DNA of 64,000 bases, taken from contig CAWCOF010000003.1 in assembly GCA_963797005.1 (NCBI GenBank), forward strand, positions 124,001-188,000, given 5' to 3'. The stretch is from AWTP1-13 sp963797005 (GTDB lineage: Bacteria > Pseudomonadota > Alphaproteobacteria > Rhizobiales > Hyphomicrobiaceae). The position numbers and the translations under genes are program-made. Shown here piece after piece: positions 16,571-25,221 of the stretch (position 1 is the first letter of the stretch; the number at the start of each line of letters is the position of its first letter). The notes under the pieces were generated by a model. The model did not search any database. It was not told the origin of the DNA and saw only the letters and a program-made list of their open reading frames with translations.

Positions 16571-17839
16571 ATGTCCACCTCTTCCGCCCACGCCGGCAAA
16601 GCCGGTTCCAAAAGCAAAGCAAAGCCGGCCGCTGCGAAACCTGCTGCTGCCGCCGGCCCCTCCCCCGCCGTCATGCCGACCTACGCGCGCCAGAACGTCT
16701 CTTTCGAGCGCGGCGAGGGTCCCTGGCTGATCGCGAAGAACGGCGACCGCTATCTCGACTTTGCCAGCGGCGTTGCGGTCAACGCGCTGGGTCACGCTCA
16801 TCCCAGGCTGGTCGCGGCGCTCACCGAGCAGGCGCACAAGCTCTGGCACTCCTCCAATCTCTACCGCATCGACAACCAGGAGCGCCTCGCCGAGCGGCTC
16901 TGTGAGGTCACGTTCGCCGACAAGGTCTTCTTTTGCAATTCCGGCGCGGAGGCCTGCGAGGGCGCCATCAAGACAGCCCGGCGCTATCACTTTGCCAACG
17001 GGCATCCCGAGCGCTGGCGCATCATCACCTTCAAGGGCGCCTTCCACGGCCGCACGCTTGCCACCATCGCCGCCGCCGGCAACGAGAAGTATCTCGAGGG
17101 CTTCGGCGAGCCGGCACCCGGCTTCGATCTCGTGGCCTTCGGTGACCTCGACGCCGCGAAGGCGGCAATCGGCCCCGAGACGGCCGCCATCATGGTCGAG
17201 CCCATCCAGGGCGAGGGCGGCATCCGCGTGGCTGCCATCCAGTGGCTCAAGGACCTGCGCCGCCTGTGCGACGAGCACGGCCTGCTGCTCGTCCTCGACG
17301 AGGTGCAATGCGGCATGGGCCGCACCGGCAAGCTCTTCGCATATGAGTGGGCCGGCATCACGCCCGACGTGATGGCGGTCGCCAAGGGCATCGGCGGCGG
17401 ATTCCCGCTGGGCGCCTTTCTCGCCACCGATGAGGCGGCGAAGGGCATGGTGCCCGGCACGCACGGCTCCACCTACGGCGGCAATCCGCTCGGCACCGCC
17501 GTCGGCATGGCCGTGCTCGAGGCGATCCTGGAGCCGGGCTTCCTCGCGCGCGTGCAGGAGGTGGGCCTCCGTCTGAAGCAGCAGCTCGCCCGCATCAAGG
17601 ACGAGAACCCCGATGTCATCGAGGAGGTGCGCGGAAGCGGCTTGCTCGTCGGCATCAAGGTCAAGCCGCCGGCGGGCGATGTCGTCGGTGCCTGCATGCA
17701 GGAGAAGCTGCTCACCGTCGGCGCCGGCGAGAACGTCGTGCGCCTGCTGCCGCCGCTCAACGTCACGGACGCGGAGATCGCCGAGGCGCTGAGCCGACTG
17801 TCGGCGGCGCTGCGCCGCGTGGCCAAGCCCGCCGCCTAG
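16571..17839 (+). CDS. argD: Acetylornithine aminotransferase
   Basis: A PLP-dependent class III aminotransferase of 422 residues that converts N-acetylglutamate semialdehyde to acetylornithine in arginine synthesis. Recognisable stretches are FASGVAVNALGHAHP, FCNSGAEACEGAIK, the cofactor-binding LDEVQCGMGRTGKLF and the Schiff-base lysine in VAKGIGGGFPLGAF. An unusual Lys/Ala-rich extension of about 30 residues precedes the conserved core (PTYARQNVSFERGEG). The real start could be the ATG at 16673, though the ATG at 16571 fits the leader spacing. Transcription is probably controlled by the upstream arginine-codon attenuator. Confidence 0.95.
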   Translation: MSTSSAHAGKAGSKSKAKPAAAKPAAAAGPSPAVMPTYARQNVSFERGEGPWLIAKNGDRYLDFASGVAVNALGHAHPRLVAALTEQAHKLWHSSNLYRIDNQERLAERLCEVTFADKVFFCNSGAEACEGAIKTARRYHFANGHPERWRIITFKGAFHGRTLATIAAAGNEKYLEGFGEPAPGFDLVAFGDLDAAKAAIGPETAAIMVEPIQGEGGIRVAAIQWLKDLRRLCDEHGLLLVLDEVQCGMGRTGKLFAYEWAGITPDVMAVAKGIGGGFPLGAFLATDEAAKGMVPGTHGSTYGGNPLGTAVGMAVLEAILEPGFLARVQEVGLRLKQQLARIKDENPDVIEEVRGSGLLVGIKVKPPAGDVVGACMQEKLLTVGAGENVVRLLPPLNVTDAEIAEALSRLSAALRRVAKPAA

Positions 17840-17872
17840 ACGGCCGGTCTCCAAGAAGAGGCTCACGCCGTC

Positions 17873-18799
17873 ATGGCCCCACGGCACTTTCTCGATATCG
17901 ATCGCATCGACGCCGGCACGCTCAGGCGCATCATCGACATGGGCCACGCCATGAAGAAGGCGGGCAAGCGCGTGCCGGCGAAGCTCAAGCCCGCCGGCAT
18001 CGATGCGGCGGTGCTGATGCTGATCTTCGAGAAGCCCTCGACGCGCACGCGGGTGTCCTTCGACGTGGCCATGCGCCAGCTGGGCGGCCAGACCATCGCG
18101 CTCAACCACACGGATCTCCAGGTCGGCCGTGGTGAGCCCCTTTCCGACACGGCCAAGGTGCTGTCGCGCTATGTCGACGTCATCATGATCCGCGCCAACA
18201 AGCACGAGACGCTGACCGAGCTTGCCGGGAACGCCACCGTGCCCGTGATCAACGGCCTCACCGACCGCACCCATCCCTGCCAGATCGTCGCCGACATCAT
18301 GACGTTCGAGGAGGCGAAGGGTCCGATCAGGGGCCGCCGCATCGCCTGGACCGGCGACGGCAACAACGTTGCGGCCTCCTGGATCCAGGCGGCCGCCCGC
18401 CTCGACTTTGCCCTGACGCTCGGCTGCCCGCCGCAGCTCAATCCACCCAAATCCGTTGTCGACTGGGCCCGGCGCGAGGGCGCCACGATCAAGCTCACGG
18501 ATGACCCTGCCGAGGCCGTGAAGGGCGCCGATTGCGTCGTCACGGACACGTGGGTGTCCATGGGCCAGCAGGACGAGGCCTCGCGTCGCAAGCAGCTGCT
18601 GGGCCCCTATGCCGTGGACGAGGCCCTGTTGAAGAAGGCGTCGCGCGACGCCATCTTCATGCATTGCCTGCCGGCCTATCGGGGGCACGAGGTGTCCGCC
18701 GCCGTGATCGATGGCCCGCAGTCCATTGTGTGGGACGAAGCTGAGAACAGGCTCCACGCCCAGAAGGCGATCCTGGCTTGGTGCCTCGGGGTTGATTGA
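17873..18799 (+). CDS. argF: Ornithine carbamoyltransferase
   Basis: A 308-residue anabolic enzyme joining carbamoyl phosphate and ornithine to citrulline. The carbamoyl-phosphate loop is EKPSTRTRVSFDVA, the ornithine-binding region includes DRTHPCQIVADI and DTWVSMG, and the catalytic HCLPAYRG motif contains the active Cys. A PRHFLDIDRIDAGTLR-type N-terminus is usual for alphaproteobacteria. It follows argD by 33 bases and abuts hslO with no gap, so all three are likely under the argD attenuator. Confidence 0.96.
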   Translation: MAPRHFLDIDRIDAGTLRRIIDMGHAMKKAGKRVPAKLKPAGIDAAVLMLIFEKPSTRTRVSFDVAMRQLGGQTIALNHTDLQVGRGEPLSDTAKVLSRYVDVIMIRANKHETLTELAGNATVPVINGLTDRTHPCQIVADIMTFEEAKGPIRGRRIAWTGDGNNVAASWIQAAARLDFALTLGCPPQLNPPKSVVDWARREGATIKLTDDPAEAVKGADCVVTDTWVSMGQQDEASRRKQLLGPYAVDEALLKKASRDAIFMHCLPAYRGHEVSAAVIDGPQSIVWDEAENRLHAQKAILAWCLGVD

Positions 18800-19765
18800 A
18801 TGCTGCACATCGACGACGCAGGCAGCCTGGCGCTGCCGGACGACGATCTCGTGCTGCCGTTTCGTACGGTCAAGTCCGATGTGGTCGGCCGCGTGATCCG
18901 GCTCGGCCGGGTGGTCGACACCATCCTGACGCGGCATGCCTACCCCGAGCCCGTGAGCCATGCGCTCGGCCAGGCGCTGGCGCTCACCGCCATGCTGGGC
19001 ACCGCGCTCAAGTCGGAAGCCAAGCTCATCCTGCAGACTAAGACCGACGGGCCGCTCGATTTCCTCGTCGCCGACTACGTGGCGCCGGGCAAGCTGCGCG
19101 GCTACGCCAGCTTCGACAAAACGGACGCGGGCTTGGCCGAGACCAAGGGCCGCGGCGACCAGGGTGTCCTGCTCGGCAAGGGTCACGTCGCCATGACCAT
19201 CGATCCCGGTGACGACAAGAACCGATACCAGGGCGTCGTGCCGCTCGAGAACGAGCCGCTGGTGGACGCCGCCCATACCTACTTTCGCCAATCCGAGCAG
19301 CTGCCGACCTTCATCCGGCTGGCCGTGGCCCGGCACTACGGGCCACATGGCGGCGAGGAGCGCCCCTCCTGGGGCTGGCGCGCCGGCGGGCTCATGATCC
19401 AGCAGCTGCCGCGCGCGGGCGGCCAGCGCCCGCCCAATGCCGAATTCGACACGGAGGACGACGACGAGGAGAACTGGAACCGCGCGCGCCATCTCGCGGC
19501 GACCGTGGAGGACCACGAGCTGCTCGATCCGACGCTGTCCCCCGAGCGCCTGCTCTACCGGCTGTTCCACGAGGAAGGCGTGCGGGTGACGCCGGCAAGC
19601 GCGTTGGAAGCCGCGTGCCGGTGCTCGCGCGAGCGCATCCACGGCTACCTCAGCCGGTTCGGGGCGGACGAGCTCAAGGACATGTGCGAGCCCGATGGCG
19701 ACATTGCCGTCACCTGCGAGTTCTGCTCGCGCAAGTATCGCTTCTCGCCGGGCGAGATCGTCTGA
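18800..19765 (+). CDS. hslO: Hsp33 redox-regulated chaperone
   Basis: A 321-residue cytoplasmic holdase activated by oxidation. The C-terminal zinc centre is present as a CRCS motif in EAACRCSRERI and a CEFC motif in VTCEFCSRKYRFSP, matching the CXC plus CXXC set of Hsp33. The N-terminal domain starts LVLPFRTVKSDVVGRVIRLG. The ATG follows the argF stop directly (TGAATG), a pairing of argF and hslO that recurs in Hyphomicrobiales. A functional link to arginine synthesis is not known; co-transcription is inferred. Confidence 0.94.
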   Translation: MLHIDDAGSLALPDDDLVLPFRTVKSDVVGRVIRLGRVVDTILTRHAYPEPVSHALGQALALTAMLGTALKSEAKLILQTKTDGPLDFLVADYVAPGKLRGYASFDKTDAGLAETKGRGDQGVLLGKGHVAMTIDPGDDKNRYQGVVPLENEPLVDAAHTYFRQSEQLPTFIRLAVARHYGPHGGEERPSWGWRAGGLMIQQLPRAGGQRPPNAEFDTEDDDEENWNRARHLAATVEDHELLDPTLSPERLLYRLFHEEGVRVTPASALEAACRCSRERIHGYLSRFGADELKDMCEPDGDIAVTCEFCSRKYRFSPGEIV

Positions 19766-19895
19766 GACCGGCTGCCCTCTACCAAAGTCGAAACCGGCGG
19801 CTGGATATTCGGCCGCAGATTTGAGTATTGCGCCAGCTTCTGCATAATTCCCCCACGGGGCCCCGCGTAAGTAGTGCGTTGCCTGAAGGAGCGGG

Positions 19896-21209
19896 ATGGG
19901 CAGGAAGGAAAGATCGCTTCAGGAGCTCTACGCGAGCGACCCGGAGCGGGCCGATGCGGTGGTCTTCGGCCGCCGGACGGGCGTGACACGGCGCGGCTTT
20001 GTGGGCGGTGCCGGGTTCGCGGCCATGAGCGCCGCTGTGGGCGGCCCTATCGTGTTCGGCACCAACATGCCCGCCGGCCTCGTGCCGGCCGCGCTGGCGC
20101 AGGGCGTCAAGAGGCTCGATTTTCCCGGCAAGGATCCGGGCCTCCTCGTCTTGAACGACAAGCCGCTCGTCGCCGAGACGCCGCCCGGGCTGCTCGACGA
20201 CGAGACGACGCCGACGGAGAAATTCTTCATCCGCAACAACGGCCGAACGCCTGATGCCGTCGCCGACCCCGACGCCTGGATGCTGGCGATCGACGGCGAG
20301 GTGGCAAGGCCCGTCGAAATCTCCCTGGGCGACCTCAAGAAGCGCGTCCGGCCGCGGACCTTGCGCATGGTGCTGGAGTGCGGCGGCAACGGCCGCTCCT
20401 TCTTCACGCCGCGCGTGCCCGGCAACCAGTGGCGGCATGGCGGTGTCGGCTGTGCCGAGTGGACCGGCGTGCCGCTCGCCGATCTCCTGAGGTTCGCAGG
20501 TCTGAAGGCAACCGCCGTCTACACCGCCAACACCGGCACGGACGTGCCGATCTCCGATGACCGCAGCCGCCCCGTGCTGTCGAGGGGCGTGCCGATCCGC
20601 AAGGCCATGGAGCCGCACAGCCTCCTGGTGTGGGCCATGAACGGCGCGCCGCTCACCCCCGTCCACGGCGGCCCGCTGCGCCTGATCCATCCCGGCTGGC
20701 CGGGCTCGGTCTCGCACAAGTGGCTCTCCAGGATCACCATCCGCGACAAGGTGCACGACGGTGAAGGCATGCTCGGCACCGCCTATCGCGTCCCCGTCAA
20801 GCCGATGCTGCCGGGCAGCGCGGCGGACGAGGCAAACTTCCGGATACTGGAATCGATGCCCGTGCGTTCGATCCTGACCAGCCCCGCCAACGGCACGCGC
20901 TTTCCCGCCCAAACCAAGGAGCTGAAGCTCAGAGGCGCCGCCTGGGCCGGCGACCTCGACGTGGCTCGCGTCGACGTCTCGATCGACTTCGGCGCCACCT
21001 GGCGGCGTGCGTCGCTCGACCGGCCGCGGAACCGCTACGACTGGCGGCGGTGGACCGCGAGCGCGCCGCTGGCGAGCGACGGCTACTACGAGATCTGGGC
21101 GCGCGCCACCGACTCCGACGACCGCGCACAGCCCCACGTTGCCGGCGACTGGAACCCGAAAGGCTACGGCGCCAATCCCATGCACCGCATCGCCGTGCTG
21201 GTGGGCTGA
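19896..21209 (+). CDS. Sulfite oxidase-like molybdopterin protein (Tat-exported)
   Basis: A 437-residue periplasmic oxidase of the sulfite oxidase family. A twin-arginine signal (TRRGFVGGAGFAAM) lies near residue 30. The Moco domain contains the molybdenum-ligand Cys in LECGGNGRSFF and conserved GVGCAEWTGVPL and GGPLRLIHPGWPG stretches. A C-terminal dimerisation domain (about 320-435) ends near the family's DWNPKGYGANPMHRI. Similar proteins (SorA/SorT) oxidise sulfite and pass electrons to a c-type cytochrome, but no cytochrome gene is adjacent. Substrate specificity is therefore inferred. Confidence 0.88.
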   Translation: MGRKERSLQELYASDPERADAVVFGRRTGVTRRGFVGGAGFAAMSAAVGGPIVFGTNMPAGLVPAALAQGVKRLDFPGKDPGLLVLNDKPLVAETPPGLLDDETTPTEKFFIRNNGRTPDAVADPDAWMLAIDGEVARPVEISLGDLKKRVRPRTLRMVLECGGNGRSFFTPRVPGNQWRHGGVGCAEWTGVPLADLLRFAGLKATAVYTANTGTDVPISDDRSRPVLSRGVPIRKAMEPHSLLVWAMNGAPLTPVHGGPLRLIHPGWPGSVSHKWLSRITIRDKVHDGEGMLGTAYRVPVKPMLPGSAADEANFRILESMPVRSILTSPANGTRFPAQTKELKLRGAAWAGDLDVARVDVSIDFGATWRRASLDRPRNRYDWRRWTASAPLASDGYYEIWARATDSDDRAQPHVAGDWNPKGYGANPMHRIAVLVG

Positions 21210-21243
21210 TGGTGCCCCGGCCCGCGAAGTCGTCGGAGGGCAA

Positions 21244-21882
21244 GTGAGCGCCGCCTATCCCTACAATGATATCTTCCGCCGCCACGTGGCGGGCCTATGC
21301 GCGGCGTTCGACCGGCGCGCGCCAGCCGGCGTTCCCGACGGACTGAAACATGCCGCCGTGGCGATTGCGCTCATCGAGACACGGGACGATTCGGGTGACG
21401 CCGCCTTCCTCCTGACCCGGCGCGCCGACAGCCTGCGCGCGCACGGCGGCCAGTGGGCCCTGCCCGGCGGCCGCTGCGACGGAGGCGAAACCGTTGAGCA
21501 GGCCGCGCTGCGCGAGCTCCACGAGGAGGTGGGCCTGCCACTCGACACGCAGGCGGTGCTCGGCCTGCTCGACGATTATCCGACCCGTTCCGGCTACCTC
21601 GTGACACCCGTGGTGGTGTGGGTCGGCATGGCGCCCAAACTAGTCCTGGATCGCGGCGAGGTCGCCTCGGTCCATCGCATTCCCCTCGTCGACATCACCC
21701 GTGAGGACGCCGTCGATTTCACCACCATCCCGCAGAGCGAGCGGCGCGTCGTGCGCGTCAGGATGAACGGCAGCCTGGTGCACGCACCGACGGCGGCCTA
21801 CGTCTATCAGTTCCGGGAGCTTCTCCTCGGGCGCACCACCCGCGTCGCTGACCTCGAGCAGCCGGTATTTGCCTGGCGCTAG
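21244..21882 (+). CDS. Nudix hydrolase (CoA pyrophosphatase-like)
   Basis: A 212-residue cytoplasmic hydrolase of nucleoside-diphosphate derivatives. The Nudix box is complete: GG-x5-E-x7-RELHEEVGL in the stretch GGRCDGGETVEQAALRELHE and following residues. The upstream LLTRRADSLRAHGGQWALPGG resembles the CoA pyrophosphatase (NudL) group, so CoA or acyl-CoA is a reasonable substrate guess. The start is the GTG at 21244 with GGAGG five bases before; the longer frame upstream runs through the sulfite oxidase gene. It is followed by dispersed repeats. Confidence 0.85.
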   Translation: MSAAYPYNDIFRRHVAGLCAAFDRRAPAGVPDGLKHAAVAIALIETRDDSGDAAFLLTRRADSLRAHGGQWALPGGRCDGGETVEQAALRELHEEVGLPLDTQAVLGLLDDYPTRSGYLVTPVVVWVGMAPKLVLDRGEVASVHRIPLVDITREDAVDFTTIPQSERRVVRVRMNGSLVHAPTAAYVYQFRELLLGRTTRVADLEQPVFAWR

Positions 21883-21887
21883 GCCTC

Positions 21888-22074
21888 CCTCTCCCCGCAA
21901 GCCCCTCTGGCTCGCCGCACGCATCGCCTACCTGAGAGCTTGCGGGGAGAGGGTCGGGGTGAGGGGCAGCAGAATAGGCCACCGTCGGAGCAAGCTTCTG
22001 CCCCTCACCCTAACCCTCTCCCCACGCTGTTGGCGCGTGAGGCGACGTGAGCGATGCGTGGGGAGAGGGAATGG
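21888..22074. repeat. Cluster of dispersed intergenic repeats (GGGGAGAGGGTCGGGGTGAGGGGC family)
   Basis: Two hairpin units occupy the whole gap: CCCTCTCCCCGCAAG pairs with CTTGCGGGGAGAGGG, and a second copy lies in inverse orientation near 21990-22074. The block GGAGCAAGNTTCTGCCCCTC with its flank ACCC(T/G)ACCCTCTCCCC recurs in reverse complement at 44.86-44.9 kb. Repetition at distant sites identifies a genome-wide element. No gene is present. Confidence 0.7.
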
Positions 22075-22332
22075 TCAGGCGCCGAGCCACCAATGCGCGA
22101 TGCGGCCGGCGATCAGGGCGAGCGCGGTGAAGGTGAGGTTGAGGCCGATGCTGACCACGAGATAGGTCGTCATCTTGGTCGAGAGCGGCACCTGCGGGTG
22201 CTGGCGCAGCAGCCAGATCTTGCGCGCCCACCCCGTCAGCGTCAGCGCCGCCGCGCCGACGAGCACCCACCACCCCGCCTCTTGGGCATACCCGGCCCAC
22301 GCCACCACGCCGAGGATCAGCAACTCGAACAT
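22075..22332 (-). CDS. Small hypothetical membrane protein
   Basis: An 85-residue protein with about three hydrophobic segments: ILGVVAWAGYAQEAGWWVLV, LVGAAALTLTGWA and YLVVSIGLNLTFTALALIAG. Between them is a basic loop ARKIWLLRQHPQVPLS. No family is recognised. It lies 19 bases downstream of the HAD hydrolase gene on the same strand, so it is probably its co-transcribed partner. Length and hydrophobicity support a real gene; function is unknown. Confidence 0.6.
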   Translation of the reverse strand: MFELLILGVVAWAGYAQEAGWWVLVGAAALTLTGWARKIWLLRQHPQVPLSTKMTTYLVVSIGLNLTFTALALIAGRIAHWWLGA

Positions 22333-22351
22333 CGCCGCGCAACCTACGGCC

Positions 22352-23308
22352 TCACTTGCGCCCCACGCCGACCCCGCGCCCCAGCCGCCACATCTCCTCC
22401 TGGCACCTGATGTCGGCCAGCATGCGGTCGAGCAGCAGGCACGTGCGGCGGTAGAGGTCCGAGCCCGCGCGATAGTCGGCAGGCGCGAAGAAATCGCAGC
22501 GTCCCGCCTTGAACAGCTCCACGCACTTTCCCTTCGGTTTGCCTGGCGGGTAGACGGCGATCGCGTGCCCGCCGTTCTTGCGCATCACCGCCATCGACGG
22601 CACGTCGGTGTCGCCGTCGCCGAAGTAGATCATGTTGGCGAACGGAATGGGCCGCGCGTCCTCGGCCATGTGCTGGTTGATGCTCTCGCCCAGGTCCTCC
22701 ACGCCCTTGTTGATGCGGAAGAGATACTGCGTCTTGCCCGTGTCGGTGATGACGCGCTTGGGATAGGGCAGGTCGTAGGCCTCGAACCAGTATTCCGAGG
22801 CGAACACGTTGTGGAAGCGCTTGTAGATCGCCGTCCCCTCGATGATCTCGGTCAGCCCCGAGGAGATGAGGTAATGCCTCAGCGTCACGCCGTGGCTCTG
22901 GGCGTGGCTCTTGACGTAGCCGGCGATGGCCTCGAACCACGCCTCCACGCCGGGGTACAGCGCCACCTGCCGCCCCTGCGCGACGAGATCGCGCCGGTCG
23001 ATGCGCACGCCCCTCTCCTTGGCCTTCTTGTAGAGCAGGTGCATGTAGGTGATCAGGGGATCGGCCTGCGTTTTCCTGGCGAGCGCGTTGCTCTCGGTCC
23101 AGAACGCGGCGGCATCCGCGCCGATCTTCGGCAGGAAGGCATACTCCTGCATCGGTCGCGGCGAGAGCGTGCCGTCGAAGTCGTAGACCAGCGCGATCGT
23201 CTTCTTGTCGAACTTGGGCCCGGCGACGCGCGTGCTGGCGGCGCCGGCACCCGCGCTTGGGGCCTCGTCGCGGGCGGACCTGCGCCGGCCATCTGCACGC
23301 TCGACCAT
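22352..23308 (-). CDS. HAD-superfamily hydrolase
   Basis: A phosphatase-like protein of about 318 residues. All four HAD motifs are visible: motif I YDFDGTLSPRPMQEY, motif II LISSGL, a motif III lysine in PYPKRVITDTGK, and motif IV FGDGDTDVPSMAVM. The large helical insert between I and II suggests a C1-type cap; substrate unknown. The start is uncertain, since the frame is open to 23389. I favour the ATG at 23308, which keeps a short Arg/Ala-rich tail before the core KKTIALVYDFDGT. A small membrane protein gene follows. Confidence 0.82.
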   Translation of the reverse strand: MVERADGRRRSARDEAPSAGAGAASTRVAGPKFDKKTIALVYDFDGTLSPRPMQEYAFLPKIGADAAAFWTESNALARKTQADPLITYMHLLYKKAKERGVRIDRRDLVAQGRQVALYPGVEAWFEAIAGYVKSHAQSHGVTLRHYLISSGLTEIIEGTAIYKRFHNVFASEYWFEAYDLPYPKRVITDTGKTQYLFRINKGVEDLGESINQHMAEDARPIPFANMIYFGDGDTDVPSMAVMRKNGGHAIAVYPPGKPKGKCVELFKAGRCDFFAPADYRAGSDLYRRTCLLLDRMLADIRCQEEMWRLGRGVGVGRK

Positions 23309-23776
23309 CCTCGTTCGCCTCGCTGTCCGGGTCTCCGGCATCATCCGAATGACGCTACAACTATCGGCTGATTCGATGGGCGCGACCAAGGCGGCGTCCG
23401 GGCAGATCCGCGTCAGTGCGTGCTGCAGGAAGCCGGTGTCGTGTCAAAGGGACGCCCGCGACCCTTGTCGCGCCCCAAGCACTTTCTCCCTCGCGGCGTC
23501 TCCGCCCGAGGCTTTGAAAGAAGATGGGGCGTCTATGACCCCTTGAACCAGGCGCTGAGAATGGATCTCAGACGCCCCACCGCCGCGTTCCGGAGCCCGA
23601 TTGGCGCTCCACGGTTCGTGTGGCCGACCCGCCGGTTGTCCCGACTGCGACCCCCGGATCGCAGGCCGGGACGGCGCCCTGCAGCCGGCGCCGCCCCATG
23701 ACCCTAGGCAATCGCGATCCTGCCATAGGCAAAAGGGAGCGGGGATAAGTATTGCCGGGCTTCTCGGATGAGGCTT
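23309..23776. other. 468-base region without a recognised gene
   Basis: Between the HAD gene and the end of the dehydrogenase gene I see no conserved frame, repeat or RNA. The frame that crosses 23568-23776 is only the out-of-frame tail created by the frameshift at 23877 in the neighbouring gene. Confidence 0.5.
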
Positions 23777-24653
23777 CTATTTCTTGTTCAGCCGGGCGAT
23801 CAGGCTCGAGGTGTCCCAGCGGTTGCCGCCCATCTTCTGTACCTCGGCGTAGTAGCCATCGATCATGCGTCGCTACATCAACCTTGGCGCCGTTGCGCTT
23901 GGCCTCGTCCATGATGATGCCGAGGTCCTTGCGCATCCAGTCGACCGCAAAGCCGAAGTCGAACTTGCCCTCGTTCATGGTCTTCCAGCGGTTGTCCATC
24001 TGCCAGGATTGCGCCGCGCCCTTGGAGATCGTCTCCATCACCTTGGGAATGTCGAGACCCGCGCGCTGCGCGAAGGCGAGGCCCTCGGATACGCCCTGCA
24101 CGGTCACGGCGACGATGATCTGGTTGACCATCTTGGTGAGCTGGCCCGCGCCCGCTGGGCCGATCAGGGTTGCCATGCGCGCGTAGTTGTCGATCACGGG
24201 CTTGGCCCGGTCGAAGGCGGCCTGGTCGCCGCCGATCATGACGGTGAGCACGCCGTTCTCCGCGCCGGCCTGCCCGCCGGAGACGGGCGCATCGAGGAAG
24301 TCGAAGCCTTTGGCCTTGGCCGCCGCGTAGAGCTCGCGGGCGATGTTGGCCGATGCTGTCGTATTGTCGATGAAGACGGCGCCCTTCTTGACCGACTGGA
24401 ACGCGCCCTTCGCGCCCAGCGTCACCTCGCGCAGGTCGTTGTCGTTGCCGACGCAACAAAACACGAGATCCTGGTCCTTGGCCGCGTCCGCCGGCGTCGG
24501 CGCGGCCTTGCCGCCGTATTGCTTGACCCAGGCCTCGGCCTTGGCGGCGTTGCGATTGTAGACGGTCAGCTCGTGCCCGCCTTTCTTGCGGATGTGTCCG
24601 GCCATGGGGTAGCCCATGACGCCCAGTCCGATCCACGCCACCTTCGCCATCAT
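23777..24653 (-). CDS. 3-hydroxyisobutyrate dehydrogenase-like NAD-binding oxidoreductase (single-base frameshift at 23877)
   Basis: A beta-hydroxyacid dehydrogenase of about 291 residues. The N-terminus MAKVAWIGLGVMGYPMAGH has the GxGxxG NAD site, then the DAPVSGGQAGAENG substrate loop and the catalytic Lys in GAGQLTKMVNQ. The frame breaks after VDVAT. One extra base at 23877 shifts it, and removing that base restores MIDGYYAEVQKMGGNRWDTS and the usual end LIARLNKK with the stop at 23777-23779. As written, the protein would gain about 100 unrelated residues, ending at 23568. It may be a sequencing error, as the rest is intact. GGAG precedes the tandem ATGs at 24650/24653. Confidence 0.8.
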
Positions 24654-24775
24654 GCGTCTCCTCGTGTCGCGGCTCTGGCCAGGCCAAGCCGGTCCAGACC
24701 AGTCCCCGGGGCGACTATTAGCGAATGGCGGCAGGGTTGTCAGCGCCGTTGGCTATCGCCAACCGCTGGGCGCGT

Positions 24776-24904
24776 TCACTCGGCGCGGACGCTGGGCGGC
24801 GAGGCCCAGTCGGGCTCATCGGGCGTCGAGGGAACGCCGACGGCGGCCGCGCCGAGGACGGCGACGGTGGCGGTGACGGCAAGGAGGAAGGTCTTGAGGG
24901 TCAT
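24776..24904 (-). CDS. Small secreted peptide, hypothetical (42 residues)
   Basis: From the ATG at 24904, with AGGAG about eight bases upstream, a 42-codon frame encodes a basic N-terminus (MTLK), a hydrophobic signal-like core TFLLAVTATVAVLGAAAVG and an acidic, proline-rich tail VPSTPDEPDWASPPSVRAE. The ribosome site and signal-like sequence support expression and export, but no family is recognised. It lies alone and diverges from the threonine ammonia-lyase gene. Confidence 0.5.
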   Translation of the reverse strand: MTLKTFLLAVTATVAVLGAAAVGVPSTPDEPDWASPPSVRAE

Positions 24905-25221
24905 GCGGCATCTCCTCGCCTGGTAAGTGCAAGGCCCGTGCCTTTTCATGTCCGTGGGGAATCGAGCGGCCCTCAATTGAGCCGAGGTTGAACGCAGCGT
25001 TTATCTCGCGTTCAGGAACACGTGGTGTTTCTAGCGGTTACGCGCGTGCACCAAAGCTGCGGTGCCGCCGTTTGCCGGGCGGCGACGGGGCTCGCGGCGA
25101 TGTCAAATCGCCACGACACGCGCGCTCCCCTGGCCTAGATTGGCGGCGATTGCGCGGGAAACGGTCATGGCGGCACGGCAAATCGGTCAGGGCTTCGGCA
25201 TCTCCTGGCAGCGCGTCGGCG
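24905..25221. other. 317-base divergent intergenic region with a 7-bp inverted repeat
   Basis: This is the spacer between the small minus-strand peptide gene and the threonine ammonia-lyase gene. TGAACGC at 24989-24995 and GCGTTCA at 25008-25014 form an inverted repeat that could be an operator. No gene is evident, although the true start of the ammonia-lyase could lie within it (ATG at 25166-25168 in another frame). Confidence 0.4.

Noticed and set aside
15836..19642. 1268-codon minus-strand open frame across gcrA, argD, argF and hslO
   Set aside because: It is antisense to four well-recognised genes and has no recognisable domain.
23568..23776. Long C-terminal extension of the 3-hydroxyisobutyrate dehydrogenase-like protein
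   Set aside because: It is out-of-frame text produced by the single-base shift at 23877; the correct end is LIARLNKK at 23777.
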